Assembly: GCF_000264905.1 (NCBI RefSeq)
Contig: NW_006763149.1
Location: forward strand, 962,212-1,026,211
Length of the DNA stretch: 64,000 nt
DNA from: Stereum hirsutum FP-91666 SS1
Taxonomy: Eukaryota > Basidiomycota > Agaricomycetes > Russulales > Stereaceae
Reading direction: 5' to 3'
The position numbers and the translations under genes are program-made. Position 1 is the first letter of the stretch, and each line of letters opens with the position of its first letter. A model generated the notes under the pieces. That model searched no databases and had not been told where the DNA came from. It saw nothing but the letters and a program-made list of their open reading frames with translations. Shown here one piece after another: positions 36,110 to 47,059 of the stretch.

Positions 36110-37277
36110 TCAAACCACTCCCGCCTCCGCCTCCTTCCTCCCCGTGCTCGTCCCAACCCCATTCGTCCCAGTCCCAGCCCCCGCCGGACCCGCACCCACA
36201 CCCGTCCCGGTAACGCCTCTTCCATACCCTCCCGTACCCGCATAATCGCTCGCCTTACCACTCTGCAGCCCGAACGCGGCGTAGTCCAAGCTTCTCAGAG
36301 CCCAAAGGTGTGTGAACAAGAAGAGCGGTCCAGCGAAGAGATCGAGGATGCCGTAGAATATCATCTCGCCCGTGGGAGAGATACGGTTCCCGCCTTCGGA
36401 GAGACCCCAGCAGATGAAGTAGAGAGGCCAGATGAAGGAGATCCAGCCGGAGCCGGTGTTGAAGAAGCGACGATGGGTTGCGCCACCCGCATTGAGAGAG
36501 GTGCGCGACCCGAGGCCCCAGAGCGACGTGCTGTTTCACAGAGCAAGAAGGTTAGTAAGGAGGGTGAGAAGAGGGACGGGAAGAGAGGATAGGCATACAA
36601 GACGTAGAAGAGAGCGAAGAGGCCGAAGACGAAGAAGCCCCATTTGTAGCTGCTTGGGGTGAGTGCGCCGACGAGGCCCATCACGACGATGGCGAGGGTC
36701 ATAAATGCGGTGAGGAAGACGTCGGAAAGGGCGAGTCCAGTGGTAAGGAGGACCATTATAATGATCAGTGGTCCGTTGATGGCCCATTGGATGTAACGGA
36801 CCCACTAATCAAGACGATGTCACGAAGAACAGTGAGTATCCTGTAAAACACGAAAATACAACGATATTTATGACTTACGAAGACGTTTCGGGTACTACCC
36901 GGGGAAGTGTCCCGGAATTCGGTCGCGACAGCAGTTTGTCCAAGATCAGACGCCATAGCCTGTCGACGAAATTGGGCCATGAATATTCTGAAATAGTAAG
37001 GTTAAAACAGGGGCTTACGAAATACGCCACGGCAGACACAAACAGAATTACAGTTGCGGTGTGATGGAATGCCCTCTGCCCTAACGGTTGCTATGATAAA
37101 AGACTGGTCAACATCGGTCAGCATAGTATAGATGAAAATTCATACCATGTGCGACCAGAAAAGTGTGAAGAGCATGGAGACGGACATGAGGGCGCAGACG
37201 GCCCACAGCCAGTCACTAGCACCATTGGTAATATGGATGTTGGCGGTAGGAGGGTTGTCTTGGAGAGGGCCTGCCAT
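36110..37277 (-). CDS. Opsin-related membrane protein, HSP30/Mrh1/Yro2 type, lacking the retinal lysine
   Basis: Seven-helix microbial-rhodopsin fold. Joined exons read DWLWAVCALMSVSMLFTLFW (helix A), TATVILFVSAVAYF then AMASDLGQT (helix B), WVRYIQWAINGPLIIIMVLL (helix C), ALSDVFLTAFMTLAIVVMGL (D), YKWGFFVFGLFALFYVLYAY (E), WPLYFICWGLSEGGNRIS (F) and MIFYGILDLFAGPLFLF (G). Aligned to bacteriorhodopsin, the helix-C acceptor Asp is Gln (RYIQW), the second carboxylate is Met, and the helix-G Schiff-base Lys is Gly (LDLFAGP). It therefore cannot bind retinal covalently and belongs to the opsin-related/HSP30 group, plasma-membrane proteins linked to stress in yeasts. The tail is G/T-rich. The start at 37277 gives MAGPLQDN. 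An intron in the 5' leader is possible. Confidence 0.9.
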
Positions 37278-37428
37278 GCTGTTGAGGTCTAGCTAGCAAA
37301 TCGTACGCTACAGTGAGAAGAAGAGTGGTCAACACTGGGGAAGAAGGTAAGCGTGAAGGTGACTCTTACTGAAGGGATTATGAAGAGACGACGCCGAGGT
37401 GACAAGCCCACCTGAGGAGGGTGGCGAG

Positions 37429-37440
37429 GCTTATATGCAG
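37429..37440 (-). promoter_or_regulatory. TATA-like element of the opsin-related gene
   Basis: ctgcatataagc on the minus strand, about 150 bp upstream of the ATG. A TATA box fits a stress-inducible HSP30-type gene; regulation is inferred. Confidence 0.45.
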
Positions 37441-38154
37441 CGCGGCGCTCGAGTTCGACTCCGACGAAGAGTCGTAGAACAGTGGAGAAAGACGGGAGCG
37501 CACGTCGGATGATGACGAACTCGAGCGCAAAGTAGTCATCGAAACGGTCATCGACTTGTCCAGACTATTCGGTTATGGATTCGAACACATCACGAGATTC
37601 TAGTTTTGTTCTCACTTCTTTGCGCCCCGGGCTCTCGAAGTTTCTGGATGCGGATGAGCCGGTGGCGAGAACAAGGATAGGATGACGAATGCTGCAACGG
37701 GAGGGAAGCGAAGACACTCCACGAGCGCGTAGGGACCCTACAAGTGGGTCAGAAGAAGGATGGCACGTTCGAACTTAACTCTAAAGGCGTTCGGGCGATT
37801 TCGAGTGCGCTTCGTACGTGTTGCTTACGATGCGTACGGGCATGTTAGTCCCCAAAGAAATACAGCCAGGCCGGTCATATCAGGAGACAAAATTCCTGCA
37901 CTAGGCGACGTGAGACTCGCATCGAGACTACCTGAGAATCACACGAGAAAATATAGAAAGTCATGAGAGTTCTGACGGATCTTGGTGGCGCTTCCTAATT
38001 CTGAGAAAGAGAGGGTATAAATCTGGCCACATTGATTTCGCTGGCCAAAAGACTCCACGAGCCAAGAAAACACCATAGACAAACGAAAGTTGGGTGATGA
38101 GAGTGATCCTGGAGCACAAGCTGAGCACAAGCACGAGGAGAGAGAGGGAGACGA

Positions 38155-38190
38155 GGAGAAGCACAACCCTAAGGAGAAGCACAACCCTAA
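38155..38190. repeat. Two tandem 18-bp units, each ending in AACCCTAA
   Basis: ggagaagcacaaccctaa is repeated head to tail, 38155-38172 and 38173-38190, about 190 bp upstream of the ies2 ATG. Just upstream (38112-38132) gagcacaagc is also doubled. Confidence 0.75.
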
Positions 38191-38377
38191 CCCAGCCAGA
38201 CCCCGCATCCAGGTTGGCTGACGTAACTTATGGACGCTTGTTTCCGCGTCGAGGGGTTCCCAAGGCGGCTCGCGTCGAGTTATTTACGGTCGTTTGCCCA
38301 GGTAAGTTAAGTCCATAACGGGTTCGTACCATCATATTTCGTCCATCAAACGCGCTTGTTCATCCGCTACGACCACC

Positions 38378-40078
38378 ATGCCCCGCAGAATCATAAGCTC
38401 GGAAGAATCGTCGATGGAGCCTGAGGCCGAGCCGGAGGTCGAGAGCGGAGAAGAGATGGATGTTGAAGAGGGTGAGGACGGGGAGGAAGTTGAAGATGTT
38501 GAAGTTGACGATGAGGAGGATGCGGAAGGTGAAGTTGATGAGGGGGAAGCGGAGGAAGAGGGAGAAGATGAAGACGTCGATGTCGAGGAGGGCGACGACG
38601 ACGAAGACGCTGAAGGAGAAGAAGACGACGAGGATGAGGAGAATGAAGATGACGAGGACGTAGGGGCGAAGGGGCTGTCAAGGGTGCGTTTCTTGTATTA
38701 TTGTGTTCGTTCTCGCAGTTGCTTGAATACTTCTCATATCTTAGGGACCCTCTGAACTGGATGACCTATCATCACTGGCGGCGTCTCCGGCACCAGCGCC
38801 CTCTGAGACCCGCACAGGTCTCAAGATCACGCTCAAAAGACCACCCCAAAAAGCCAGCAGTAGCAGAGGAGGCCGGTCAAATGGTGCGTCTTCAAATAAT
38901 ATCTTCCTTCGCGGAGATATTCATGGCTTTAACTACGCAGTGGGCCTGGAGTCTGAGGACTCTTCCGACGAGATCATCGGTGGTTCTAGTCGTCCATTGA
39001 CCGCCAGACAGGCCGTTCTAGCGAGTGGTGTTGATCCTGCGCATGTAACGTTGAGTGCGTATATCTTGCAATATATTTCGCATAGAAATACGTTGTACTC
39101 ATATCTACTGCTCAAATAGCACCGGAACCGTCAAAGAAAAAGAAACATTTGAACGAAGCTGAACTTGCTCTTCGACGCGAAGAAACAGCACGTAAACGGA
39201 AGCATTTGTCCGAGAAGAAACTCGAGGATGAGAAGGTACGTGTTCTGAATACTTCTTTTATCTTCGTTTACGCGGAGGAATTGCATATCATTACTGTGTG
39301 AGCTCTTACTCTGGGAGATTTCTGAGTGCTCACTGCTTGTGCATATTCTTCTGGACGCGAAGTTGTCGTGCAAATGGGCCACAGGGGCTGGTGCCACAGT
39401 CCTCCAGCACGTCCCAAATACTTTGTCTTCTTACTGTCTCTCTCATCCCTCTCAGTCAATATTGACTCACATCCTTATGTTCCTTCTAACCAGGCTGAAA
39501 CAATCAACCGCCTCCTAAAAAAACAATCCCGACCCCGCGGAAAACGTAGCGCACTCGCCACCGCCGACGACCGTACCCCCGCCTCACGCCCTAATACTGG
39601 AACCGGTGTCGCAGGAACACCAGCTGATGAGGATGATGAGTCGATGGAGCCCGCGGAAATGGCTGTTCAGGAGCTGCCGACGTGTTGGAGGTGGGTTTCT
39701 TCGACAACTAAGGTTGCTGGAGCGGCGGAGGGTGGCGATGCCAAGAAAGCGAGTAACGGCGAGGATGTCGTGATGAATGGAGATGGACATGACGAAGGCA
39801 CTCTTAACACGGTGGCTGTGGAGGGAAGAAAGATGGTATTGTCGTTTTCCATACCGGTGTCCATCCTCCCGCCACCCCCAGAAGCCATCGCGCTCGACGC
39901 AGCGTCAGCTGGCATGGATGTCGACGGTACCTCGTCACGGCCCAGGAGACCCAAAACGAAGACGACTTCGCTATGCGACGTTGATGGATGCGGGAAGGGG
40001 AGGAAATATAGGCTTGTGAAGGATTGGGAGAGGGGGGCTTGTGGGATGGAGCACTTGAAGGCTTTGGAGGTAAGCTGA
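38378..40078 (+). CDS. ies2: INO80 chromatin-remodelling complex subunit Ies2 (INO80B, PAPA-1-like)
   Basis: Nuclear subunit of the INO80 remodeller. Exon 1 (38378 to about 38683) encodes MPRRIISSEESS and a ~90-residue run of mostly Asp/Glu. Following exons give LKITLKRPP, DSSDEIIGG and LTARQAVLASG, then the conserved PAPA-1-like core LNEAELALRREETARKRKHL, followed by SEKKLEDEK and AETINRLLKKQSR across an intron (about 39120-39540). The C-terminus carries the short Cys-rich HIT-like segment CDVDGCGKGRKYR...CGMEHLKALE. The order is that of yeast Ies2 and human INO80B. The frame ends GGTAAGCTGA at 40078. Because the final GAG is followed by a good donor (gtaagc), a further short exon after about 40162 is possible. 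Confidence 0.88.
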
Positions 40079-41320
40079 GACGTGCCTAGGCGGGATGGCC
40101 GGAGTGCGGCGCTTCGCGGACTGGATCTTGGTTTGTTTGTTTGTTTTTGGATGGTATCTAGGCTGTGAGTGGTCCATTTTGTCTTATGATCTCAGTTGAC
40201 GGGATATGGTCAGACCCGTTAGGCTAAATGTTGACTGTTGCTCCATATCATCTTTCTTATAGGTATTTCTATGCCTGTATACAGGAATTTTTTTTGGTTC
40301 TCCGCACTGAATAGTGAACAGTCATACCGCGACCACCTGGATTGGTTTCTTGATACTCACCATGTATCGCCTTCGAGCGCGCTTTGCCTCAAGAACTCCT
40401 GCACGCGAAAACAGAGTTTCCAGGGCTGCTGCGAACGGGATTTTATACCCGCTCTCGAGAGCTAGTATAGCGACCATCCCGTCGCTTTTCCATCCCTGAT
40501 CTCAGCTCCCAGTCCAGGCCTACATTTTAGTTGCTCTATTGTCATGATTGAGATGGTCGCCGGATCATCCTGCAGGCAACCTGCAGGACACGGCAGCGCT
40601 ATGTACGCGAGCATCACTCTTTCCTCAGTTGGAGATGCCTATAACATATCCTACCATCGTCGGACCCCGTGTACTTCCAAGTTGCTGCCAAGGTACCAAA
40701 GAGCGATACATACAGCAGCATCGAGGACAGTCCTAGCAGCGCCACGCACTCGGTCTCACAAACCACACAAGCGTGGGAATATATGGCTTCCACGCTACTA
40801 CTTCCGGAAAATCCCTTTCTCCTCCGTCCACAGTCGTTTCGATCAGCAGTCCACGTCATAAAAGCTTCTCCGGTCTAGCATTTTGTTTTCTGCAACTGCG
40901 CTTACCGCGCCGTAGTTTTCTGCCCGACAGTCCACGAAAACAAGTATGGCCTCTTCCGTGCAAATCGTCGTTTGGAGTCTGTTGTTCTCCCTCGTACGGT
41001 ACAATATCACTACGCCTTCAAGCGTCGGCAAAGATGGCTGTACGAGCCAGCTTCATGCAATGCTACGAAATGCGTGAACGTGGGCAACTTAGACCACCAG
41101 TACTGCAATGAAAGCGCCGAGTGGTCTGTTCTGAGGTGCTGTGCATGATGCAAGAAGACGCCCCCTATGTCTGGAAGGAAGGAAGGTTTTTTTCATTTCA
41201 TTCCCCATCGCGTCTACTTTGCTTCCTCCCTCCGACCATAACACTTCATCTCTCCACAATCGTCGCTGTCGACGCCCTGGTCTCCCCCTTGTTCCTCGCT
41301 CCGTCCCTTCCTGCCCTATC
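40079..41320. other. Intergenic stretch between ies2 and the glycosyltransferase-like gene
   Basis: No gene recognised; small frames on both strands without motifs. It holds the ies2 3' end and the promoter of the next gene. A direct repeat of the palindrome cctgcagg lies at 40569-40587. Confidence 0.5.
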
Positions 41321-43225
41321 ATGGGTTACGGATTTCGAATTTCGACACCCCCTCACGCCACATATTCACAACTTCCTTCAGTACCACTCGACCCCGAGGC
41401 TTCCAGCCCTACTTCGTCCACCTCCACCTTCACTGAGCCTTCCGCCTCAAGCTCGCTCAAACACCCCTTACTCGCTCGGTGTCTTCCGTGCTCACATAGA
41501 ACACGACGACGATGTGTCCTCCTCCTCATTGCCACACTTCTCTGCACGTCCGTGTCCGCCATCCTTTTCTTCACGCCGCTTCCGAAATACGCCGTCCAGC
41601 TCACCGCTCCAATACGGTTCCCGCCTACGTACGAGAGTTATCGGGAGAGAGAGGAGAAGCTGGTTAGGAGCGTGAACGGGGATCCAAAGGTGGAGCCGCT
41701 TCGACCGGGAGTGAAGTATTTCTTCCCGGAGAAACATGTTCATGGTGCGTTTTAGTCTTGTTCATCTTCATCTCCGGTGGAGTTCGTGGTCCTGATAATT
41801 CGAGGGGCATATAATAGGAGTTGGAATTGGCAATGCTATTCAAGAACTTTTTCTGAACGCTCTCGTGGCGCATGCTAGCAACCGGTCGTACGTCCTACAG
41901 TTACCTTCCTCTCTCCGAAATAGGACGTGAAGTCAGACGCCCATACCTATTCTCGAATTTTGCCCGTATTCCGTCAGATTCGTCTGGGACGACTACACCT
42001 GGTCAGAAGACCCAGAACCGTACTCACAATGGGGCGACAACTGGATTCCGTCTCGTATACCGCTCTCTGTCCTCATCGACGGCCCTATGGTTGGGAAACC
42101 ATTTCCTTCAGGCGACTATACCCCTCGGGCCGTGACAAAGTCGTATTTTCATGAAGTTTGCAAGGAATTAGGGGGCGTGCAATACCTCGATACGGAGGAG
42201 ATGAATAAAGATATGTGGTGGGACGAGAATTACAGCGTATTGGATATTTTGAACGTTTGGGTGGAGAAGTTGAATTCGATGGATGCAGCCTGTGTGTCGA
42301 CGGGCGGGAGTACGAAAGTGCTCTGGGAATATTGGTGGGCACCGTTCTCTAACGATCAACAACCAACCGGGAGCGCTTATCCCAGTTTGTCGATAGGTTC
42401 TTCGGGAATCGACGATACTGGCCTGTATGGCCCATTCTCCGTGATTCACCACTCATCACCCACTTCAGCTGGTCTCCCCTCGTCCTCCTAGGCATCGAAG
42501 CCAACAAAGAACTCCTCGGACTCCCCCGCCTTCCCTTCTTCTCCGACCTCCAACCACCACTCTCCTTCTCTCATTCCCTCTCATCCATCGGCCTCAGAGC
42601 TCTCAAAGACGAACAATTCGACATCATACCCGGTCTACTCGTTCTCCACGTCCGTCGAGGCGACTTTTCGTACCATTGCGATGGTCTGGCGCATTGGGGC
42701 TCGGATTGGCAAGGGATCATACAGCTGGCGACGGATGGAATGCCGGATACGTTCGAGCGGGAGAAACCGACGCCGGAGCATTGGGAGGAGGGAAAGTATG
42801 AGACGGACGTGTTGCCGGTTTATAAACGGCGGTGTTATCCCACTATCGAACAGATCGTACATCGAGTTCGCGAGATTCGACTCGAGCATCCGAGGTTGAA
42901 TCGGATATACGTCATGACGAATGGAAAACACGACTGGTTGCAGGAACTTCGCCTCTCTCTTCTCATAGACTCGGACTCTCATTTCATAAACGTTGGATCG
43001 GAGGAGGAGGTAGAAGAGTTGAAGCTGGAAAAATGGGAAGAGGTGAAGACGAGTCGGGATATGATTCTGGATTGGGATCAGAAGCATGTGTCTGTGAGCG
43101 TGGATGCGGCGATTGCGATGCGCGCGGATGTTTTGATTGGGAACGGTTGGAGTTCGTTGAGTGGAGATGTTATCATGTTGAGGATGGCGAAGGGGGTACC
43201 GAGGGAGAATAATAGATTATGGTGA
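41321..43225 (+). CDS. Type II membrane glycosyltransferase-like protein (O-fucosyltransferase-like fold, fungal subgroup)
   Basis: Probably a Golgi-located transferase. A cytosolic N-tail of about 64 residues precedes one membrane anchor (CVLLLIATLLCTSVSAILFF, about 65-86) and a lumenal domain. Introns: about 41744-41823, one ending near 41980 (joining NRS to FVWDDYTW), and one ending near 42391 (joining LWEYW to FFGNRRYW). Conserved-looking blocks are IPSRIPLSVLIDGP, LLVLHVRRGDFSYHC (the HxRxGD-like nucleotide-sugar motif of O-fucosyltransferases), IYVMTNGKHDWLQ, and a C-terminal DAAIAMRADVLIGNGWSSLS. The HVRRGD motif and the late S-rich GNGWSS loop support a GT-B fucosyltransferase-like fold. 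Donor and acceptor are unknown. The ATG at 41321 (MGYGFRIS) is the first before the anchor. Confidence 0.75.
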
Positions 43226-43434
43226 AGCTTGTATTTATTTTGTCCGGATACCCAGGAGCTGATATGAAGAGATCAGCGACTTACATGTACTTGTTAAACG
43301 ACTGATGCTTTGTGACCATTTCAAGGATATGCTACACGCATTCGCAATGAAGCACGTCATGTCATCATTAGATCTAAGGTAAACCGATGTACTCGTATAT
43401 GTATCATTAATTTCGTCGCTGTTCGTGTGTCGTT

Positions 43435-46177
43435 CTATGGCTCGTCTTTTCCGGTACCATCCTGCTGACCATATAAACCCTCAAGGTCGTTCCTAACCGC
43501 TTTCTCTTGAGCATTGTGTATTTCCCTTCGCTCACGTTGGATATCCGCCTTATACTGGGCTAATTTCTTCCTTTCACTCTTCGACATCTCCCATGGCCAG
43601 CCGTTACGCACGGTTGTGTCGCGCTCGGAGCGTAGGCGACTATGTTCTCGGTAGAATATGGAGCGTAGAGATAGTTCTCTCAAGACGTGCTGTGAGAGCT
43701 GAGGTGACGATTGGAATGTTTGATCCTTGCGGTGAATGGACGTGACGATCGAAGGGAAAACGTACCTTGAGCCGGAGTACAAGGCTTGAGATTTTGGTGG
43801 TGAACGCTTGAGTCCTGTCACAAATCCTCTGGATATCCCCCATAAGCAGATCATCCCTTTTGGCATCAATGACAACATCCGCTAATGCAAGAACCAACTT
43901 CAAATGCCTGAAGCACGATCATCAGTCCGTGGTATGCAGTATAAAAAAAGGGTGAGGAGACCTACTTGTCAAAGGACGACCTCAACTGCCTCTGTTTTTC
44001 TCTCCAAGCCACTTCATGCCCCTTTATGCGCTCTGACTGGTTCGCAGACAGACGCGGTGGGACGACCTCCGAAGTAGAAGACGGAGGCAGCCCAGCGTCT
44101 TGGGACACCGGTATGTTGACCAACGAAGTGATGAAAGGAGAGATATCGCGCAGCACCTCTGCAAGTTCATCGCATGCGGTGACTGCTAAGTCCCTCGGAA
44201 TCGTCAAGTCTGCTGCTCGGTGCCCAAGTTGCTGCAAGAGGCCATAGAAATAAATGAGGTATAAGTAGAACACTAGGCCCGTATATGCGAAAGAACGACA
44301 AGATGAGGACATACGTCTCCCATGGCCTTTACTATCTGTATCAGATTCGGTAGTTTGACGGCTTCCAAGTCTGTAAGCGTATGCCGTTGTAACTGAGCTT
44401 TCTTGATATATTCAAGATGGTCTTGGGAATCACGATTGAGGGATGGAGGAATCTCCGTGATATCAGACAGTTCTGATTGGGAAGGAATGGTGGAGAGCGT
44501 GTGGATAGTCGAGGGACGAATAGAGTGTAAGAAAGGGTGGACAGAAGAGCGGCGTGCTTGACGAATTTCTTTATTTCGGAGTACTTCTGCCTCGTTCGCC
44601 CTCGCTGCAGAAGTAAATTCGGATTTCTTTTCAGCTCTCGCTTCCTGGACGGTGCGAACTATTTCTGCTATGATGGCGTCGATCTTCAACCAGAGGTCTT
44701 TACCATCCGCAAGGACTATCTTGAACCATTCGTTGGTAACAAATTCGACTTCCACTAGTTGTCGGCGTTCGTCCTCTGTCAAATCCGAAATCTGCATTAC
44801 TATCTTGCGAAACTGGAGGTCAATATCAGCCGGCGTGATTAAAGGAACGATCTACATAGATGACTGAAAGACAAGAGTTGGGAACTGACAGCTTTTTCGA
44901 TCTTGGCAGTTTCCTCTAGGGTGGGTCGCCGTTCAATCTTTTCCTCTGAATGTTTTGAAGGCCCAGCGTGCTGGTCGTCGTCCCGAAACAGATGACTAAA
45001 TCTGTACTAGAGCGTCATAACAGAAATGGCAACCAGTGTTCCATGTAATGTAAGAGAGTGGGAGTCACAGTACTGATGTGGCGAGGAAGTATACCTCGTT
45101 AAGGCTACGAGAACCAGGCTTGCGTCGAAGAGACCCGGATGCATGTAGCGATTGAGTTGCTGCGGAACCAAGCGAGCCATTTTGGTCTGGGATCGCTGGA
45201 AGGTCACGCTCCTTCAAGAGAGTGTCGTTGTCGGTGGCCTTACGCTTTCCTTTCTGGTCAGCCTCGTGTTCGATGGTGTGCATCGAGGGCTCCTGTACAG
45301 AAATGACTGTCTCCTCATCGGGAACGATACCAGGCGATGCATGTCCCTGTAGCGTCGGCGGGTCGCTGTTGTATTCCGTCACGTCTGAGACGGACAAATC
45401 ATCCTCATCGGGCCCAGCCTCGAAGCTTAGATCAGAACTGAGCTCGTCATAAGCGATCATGGGGCTCAAGGCTGAGGGAGTTCGAATCGAGGAAGAACTA
45501 GCTGCGTCAGTCGTTGTTGGCGCCATCCTCGGTGATATTCCATCAAGATGCGGGCGACGCGGGGTGCTCGGAGCGGGAGGATTCGGTGAGCGGTGCGAGT
45601 CTTTCTCGAGGTTGGCAGATGAAGAGAGGGGATGAAGTGTGAAGGAAGAAGGCATTCTTGGGCGATGGGTCTTCCTTAGGGTTTTATCGGTGGGATAGTG
45701 AGAAGAAGAAGCGAAATCGGATGGGGGCTGGTGGGAGTGAGACGGGCCAGCAGACGGGCCAGCATTACCCGCTGCATTGCAGCAAAATAATGTCAGTGTT
45801 TGATCCGAGTTCAGGTCAGCAACTTTTACCCGCCTGTGTTTGACGTCCGGTATGCAGAAGGATGTGAAGAGGGCTGCTTCGTGCGTGGAAGGAAAGCAGT
45901 AGCTGGGAAGTGCTCTGTCGGCCATGTCACGCTATAATCGGCCGAATTCTGCGGAAAGTTATTCGTAACTGTCCATGGTAATGTCAGATAAACAGTCGTA
46001 AAACCACAGAGACGAGTACAGAAAGCAAGAGGCAGATCATGGACAGATTTGACACATACAAGGATCATTAGTCGTTGGACGCATCGTCGAGGAAGCCGGG
46101 TATCCGGATACACCGGAGTTAGGAAAGCCATTAGTTCCATTCGAAGGCCAAGGTCCAGGGTGAGCAGTCGTAGCCAT
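43435..46177 (-). CDS. Conserved hypothetical protein, disordered N-terminus and helical C-terminus
   Basis: Not recognised. The ATG at 46177 (MATTAHPGPWPSNG) opens a disordered N-terminus of about 300 residues spliced from exons near 46177-46060, 45970-45838 and 45780-45090, with S/P/D-rich and acidic patches and a KGKRKATD basic patch. The remainder is mostly alpha-helical and charged: ADIDLQFRKIVMQISDLTE, FVTNEWFKIVLADGKDLWLK, LPNLIQIVKAMGD, AADLTIPRDLAVTACDELAEV, VLALADVVIDAKRDDLLMGD, and a basic C-terminal coiled coil (SKSERKKLAQYKADIQRERR) before the stop at 43435-43437. No membrane helix or catalytic motif is visible. A scaffold or trafficking role is possible but unsupported. It converges with the glycosyltransferase-like gene, with a 209-bp gap. 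Confidence 0.7.
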
Positions 46178-47059
46178 TCGTACGCTTTGAGAGGGTTTCA
46201 GTTGGACGGACAACAGAAGCGTGACGAAGAGGGCCACGTACGCAGTTGTGTAGGAGGGTGACTATGCAGTTACAGAGAACAGACGCAGACAGCAGGCGAC
46301 GACGAGCCCTTATACGTTCTGATACGAGATGAGTGGCAATCACATTAACAGAATGCACTAAGGAAGAACAAGGCGCATCGCATACACACAGACAGACAAT
46401 AACGAAATGGCGCCCAGGTACACAGATCGAGGAACAAGAGGAAACACTGGACTTGGAACAAGGAAGCTGGGTGGCGTTACCAAGGAAACCACCTACCAGA
46501 AGCGGATGCGAGCTCCCTGAAAGTGAATATGTGCGCCGCGGGATTTCGTACCGATAGCGTTCGAGCGCCTGTACTAACTGTGGAAGCCCATCACGCAAAA
46601 ACAGGTGCAAGGCGGGTGCCAGTGGCGTCGGGTGGCAGACAGGTAGTGGCATGGACCACTGAGATAACCTTGCTCCATGGTCGGTATTATTTGCTCAAAA
46701 CGTCTAAAAATATTGTCAGAGAATTTGGGACGACAGTACAGCTTGGGTGCATGTTTGCGAACGGGTTCGACTTCAGAGGAAAACGGAGTAAAAAGTCAAC
46801 GACCGCCAACGTGGGAGCCACGTTTGGTGAAGGACCGAGGGGGCGGCGCCTAATCAAACATCTCGCCACTCTGGTTGCCACACGTTCGCATGACGCAAAA
46901 AAAAAACTACGAGGCTCAGCTCGTAGAAATGTTGGTATATAAACAAGAACAAAACGTTATGGTACAAGAACGAACGAACAAAGAAAATGATAGGGTGTTC
47001 ATGGATTTCCAGAATCCGAACTTCGAGGGAGCAGCTCTCTAGTGCTCGACGCTCAGCGC
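46178..47059. other. Spacer between two minus-strand genes; no gene seen
   Basis: Holds the promoter of the 43435-46177 gene and the 3' UTR of the next. A plus-strand frame (46523-46942) is open but has no motifs and runs antisense to these elements. Confidence 0.5.

Larger units (their letters stand above)
37278..38377. other. Divergent promoter region between the opsin-related gene and ies2
   Basis: About 1.1 kb holding both promoters. It has a TATA-like element on the opsin side and tandem short repeats with telobox-like AACCCTAA on the ies2 side. No gene seen. Confidence 0.55.

Noticed and set aside
46523..46942. 139-codon plus-strand frame between two minus-strand genes
   Set aside because: No motif, no introns, runs antisense to UTR/promoter; a tatataaa at 46936 lies at its end, not before it, so it was also dropped as a promoter.
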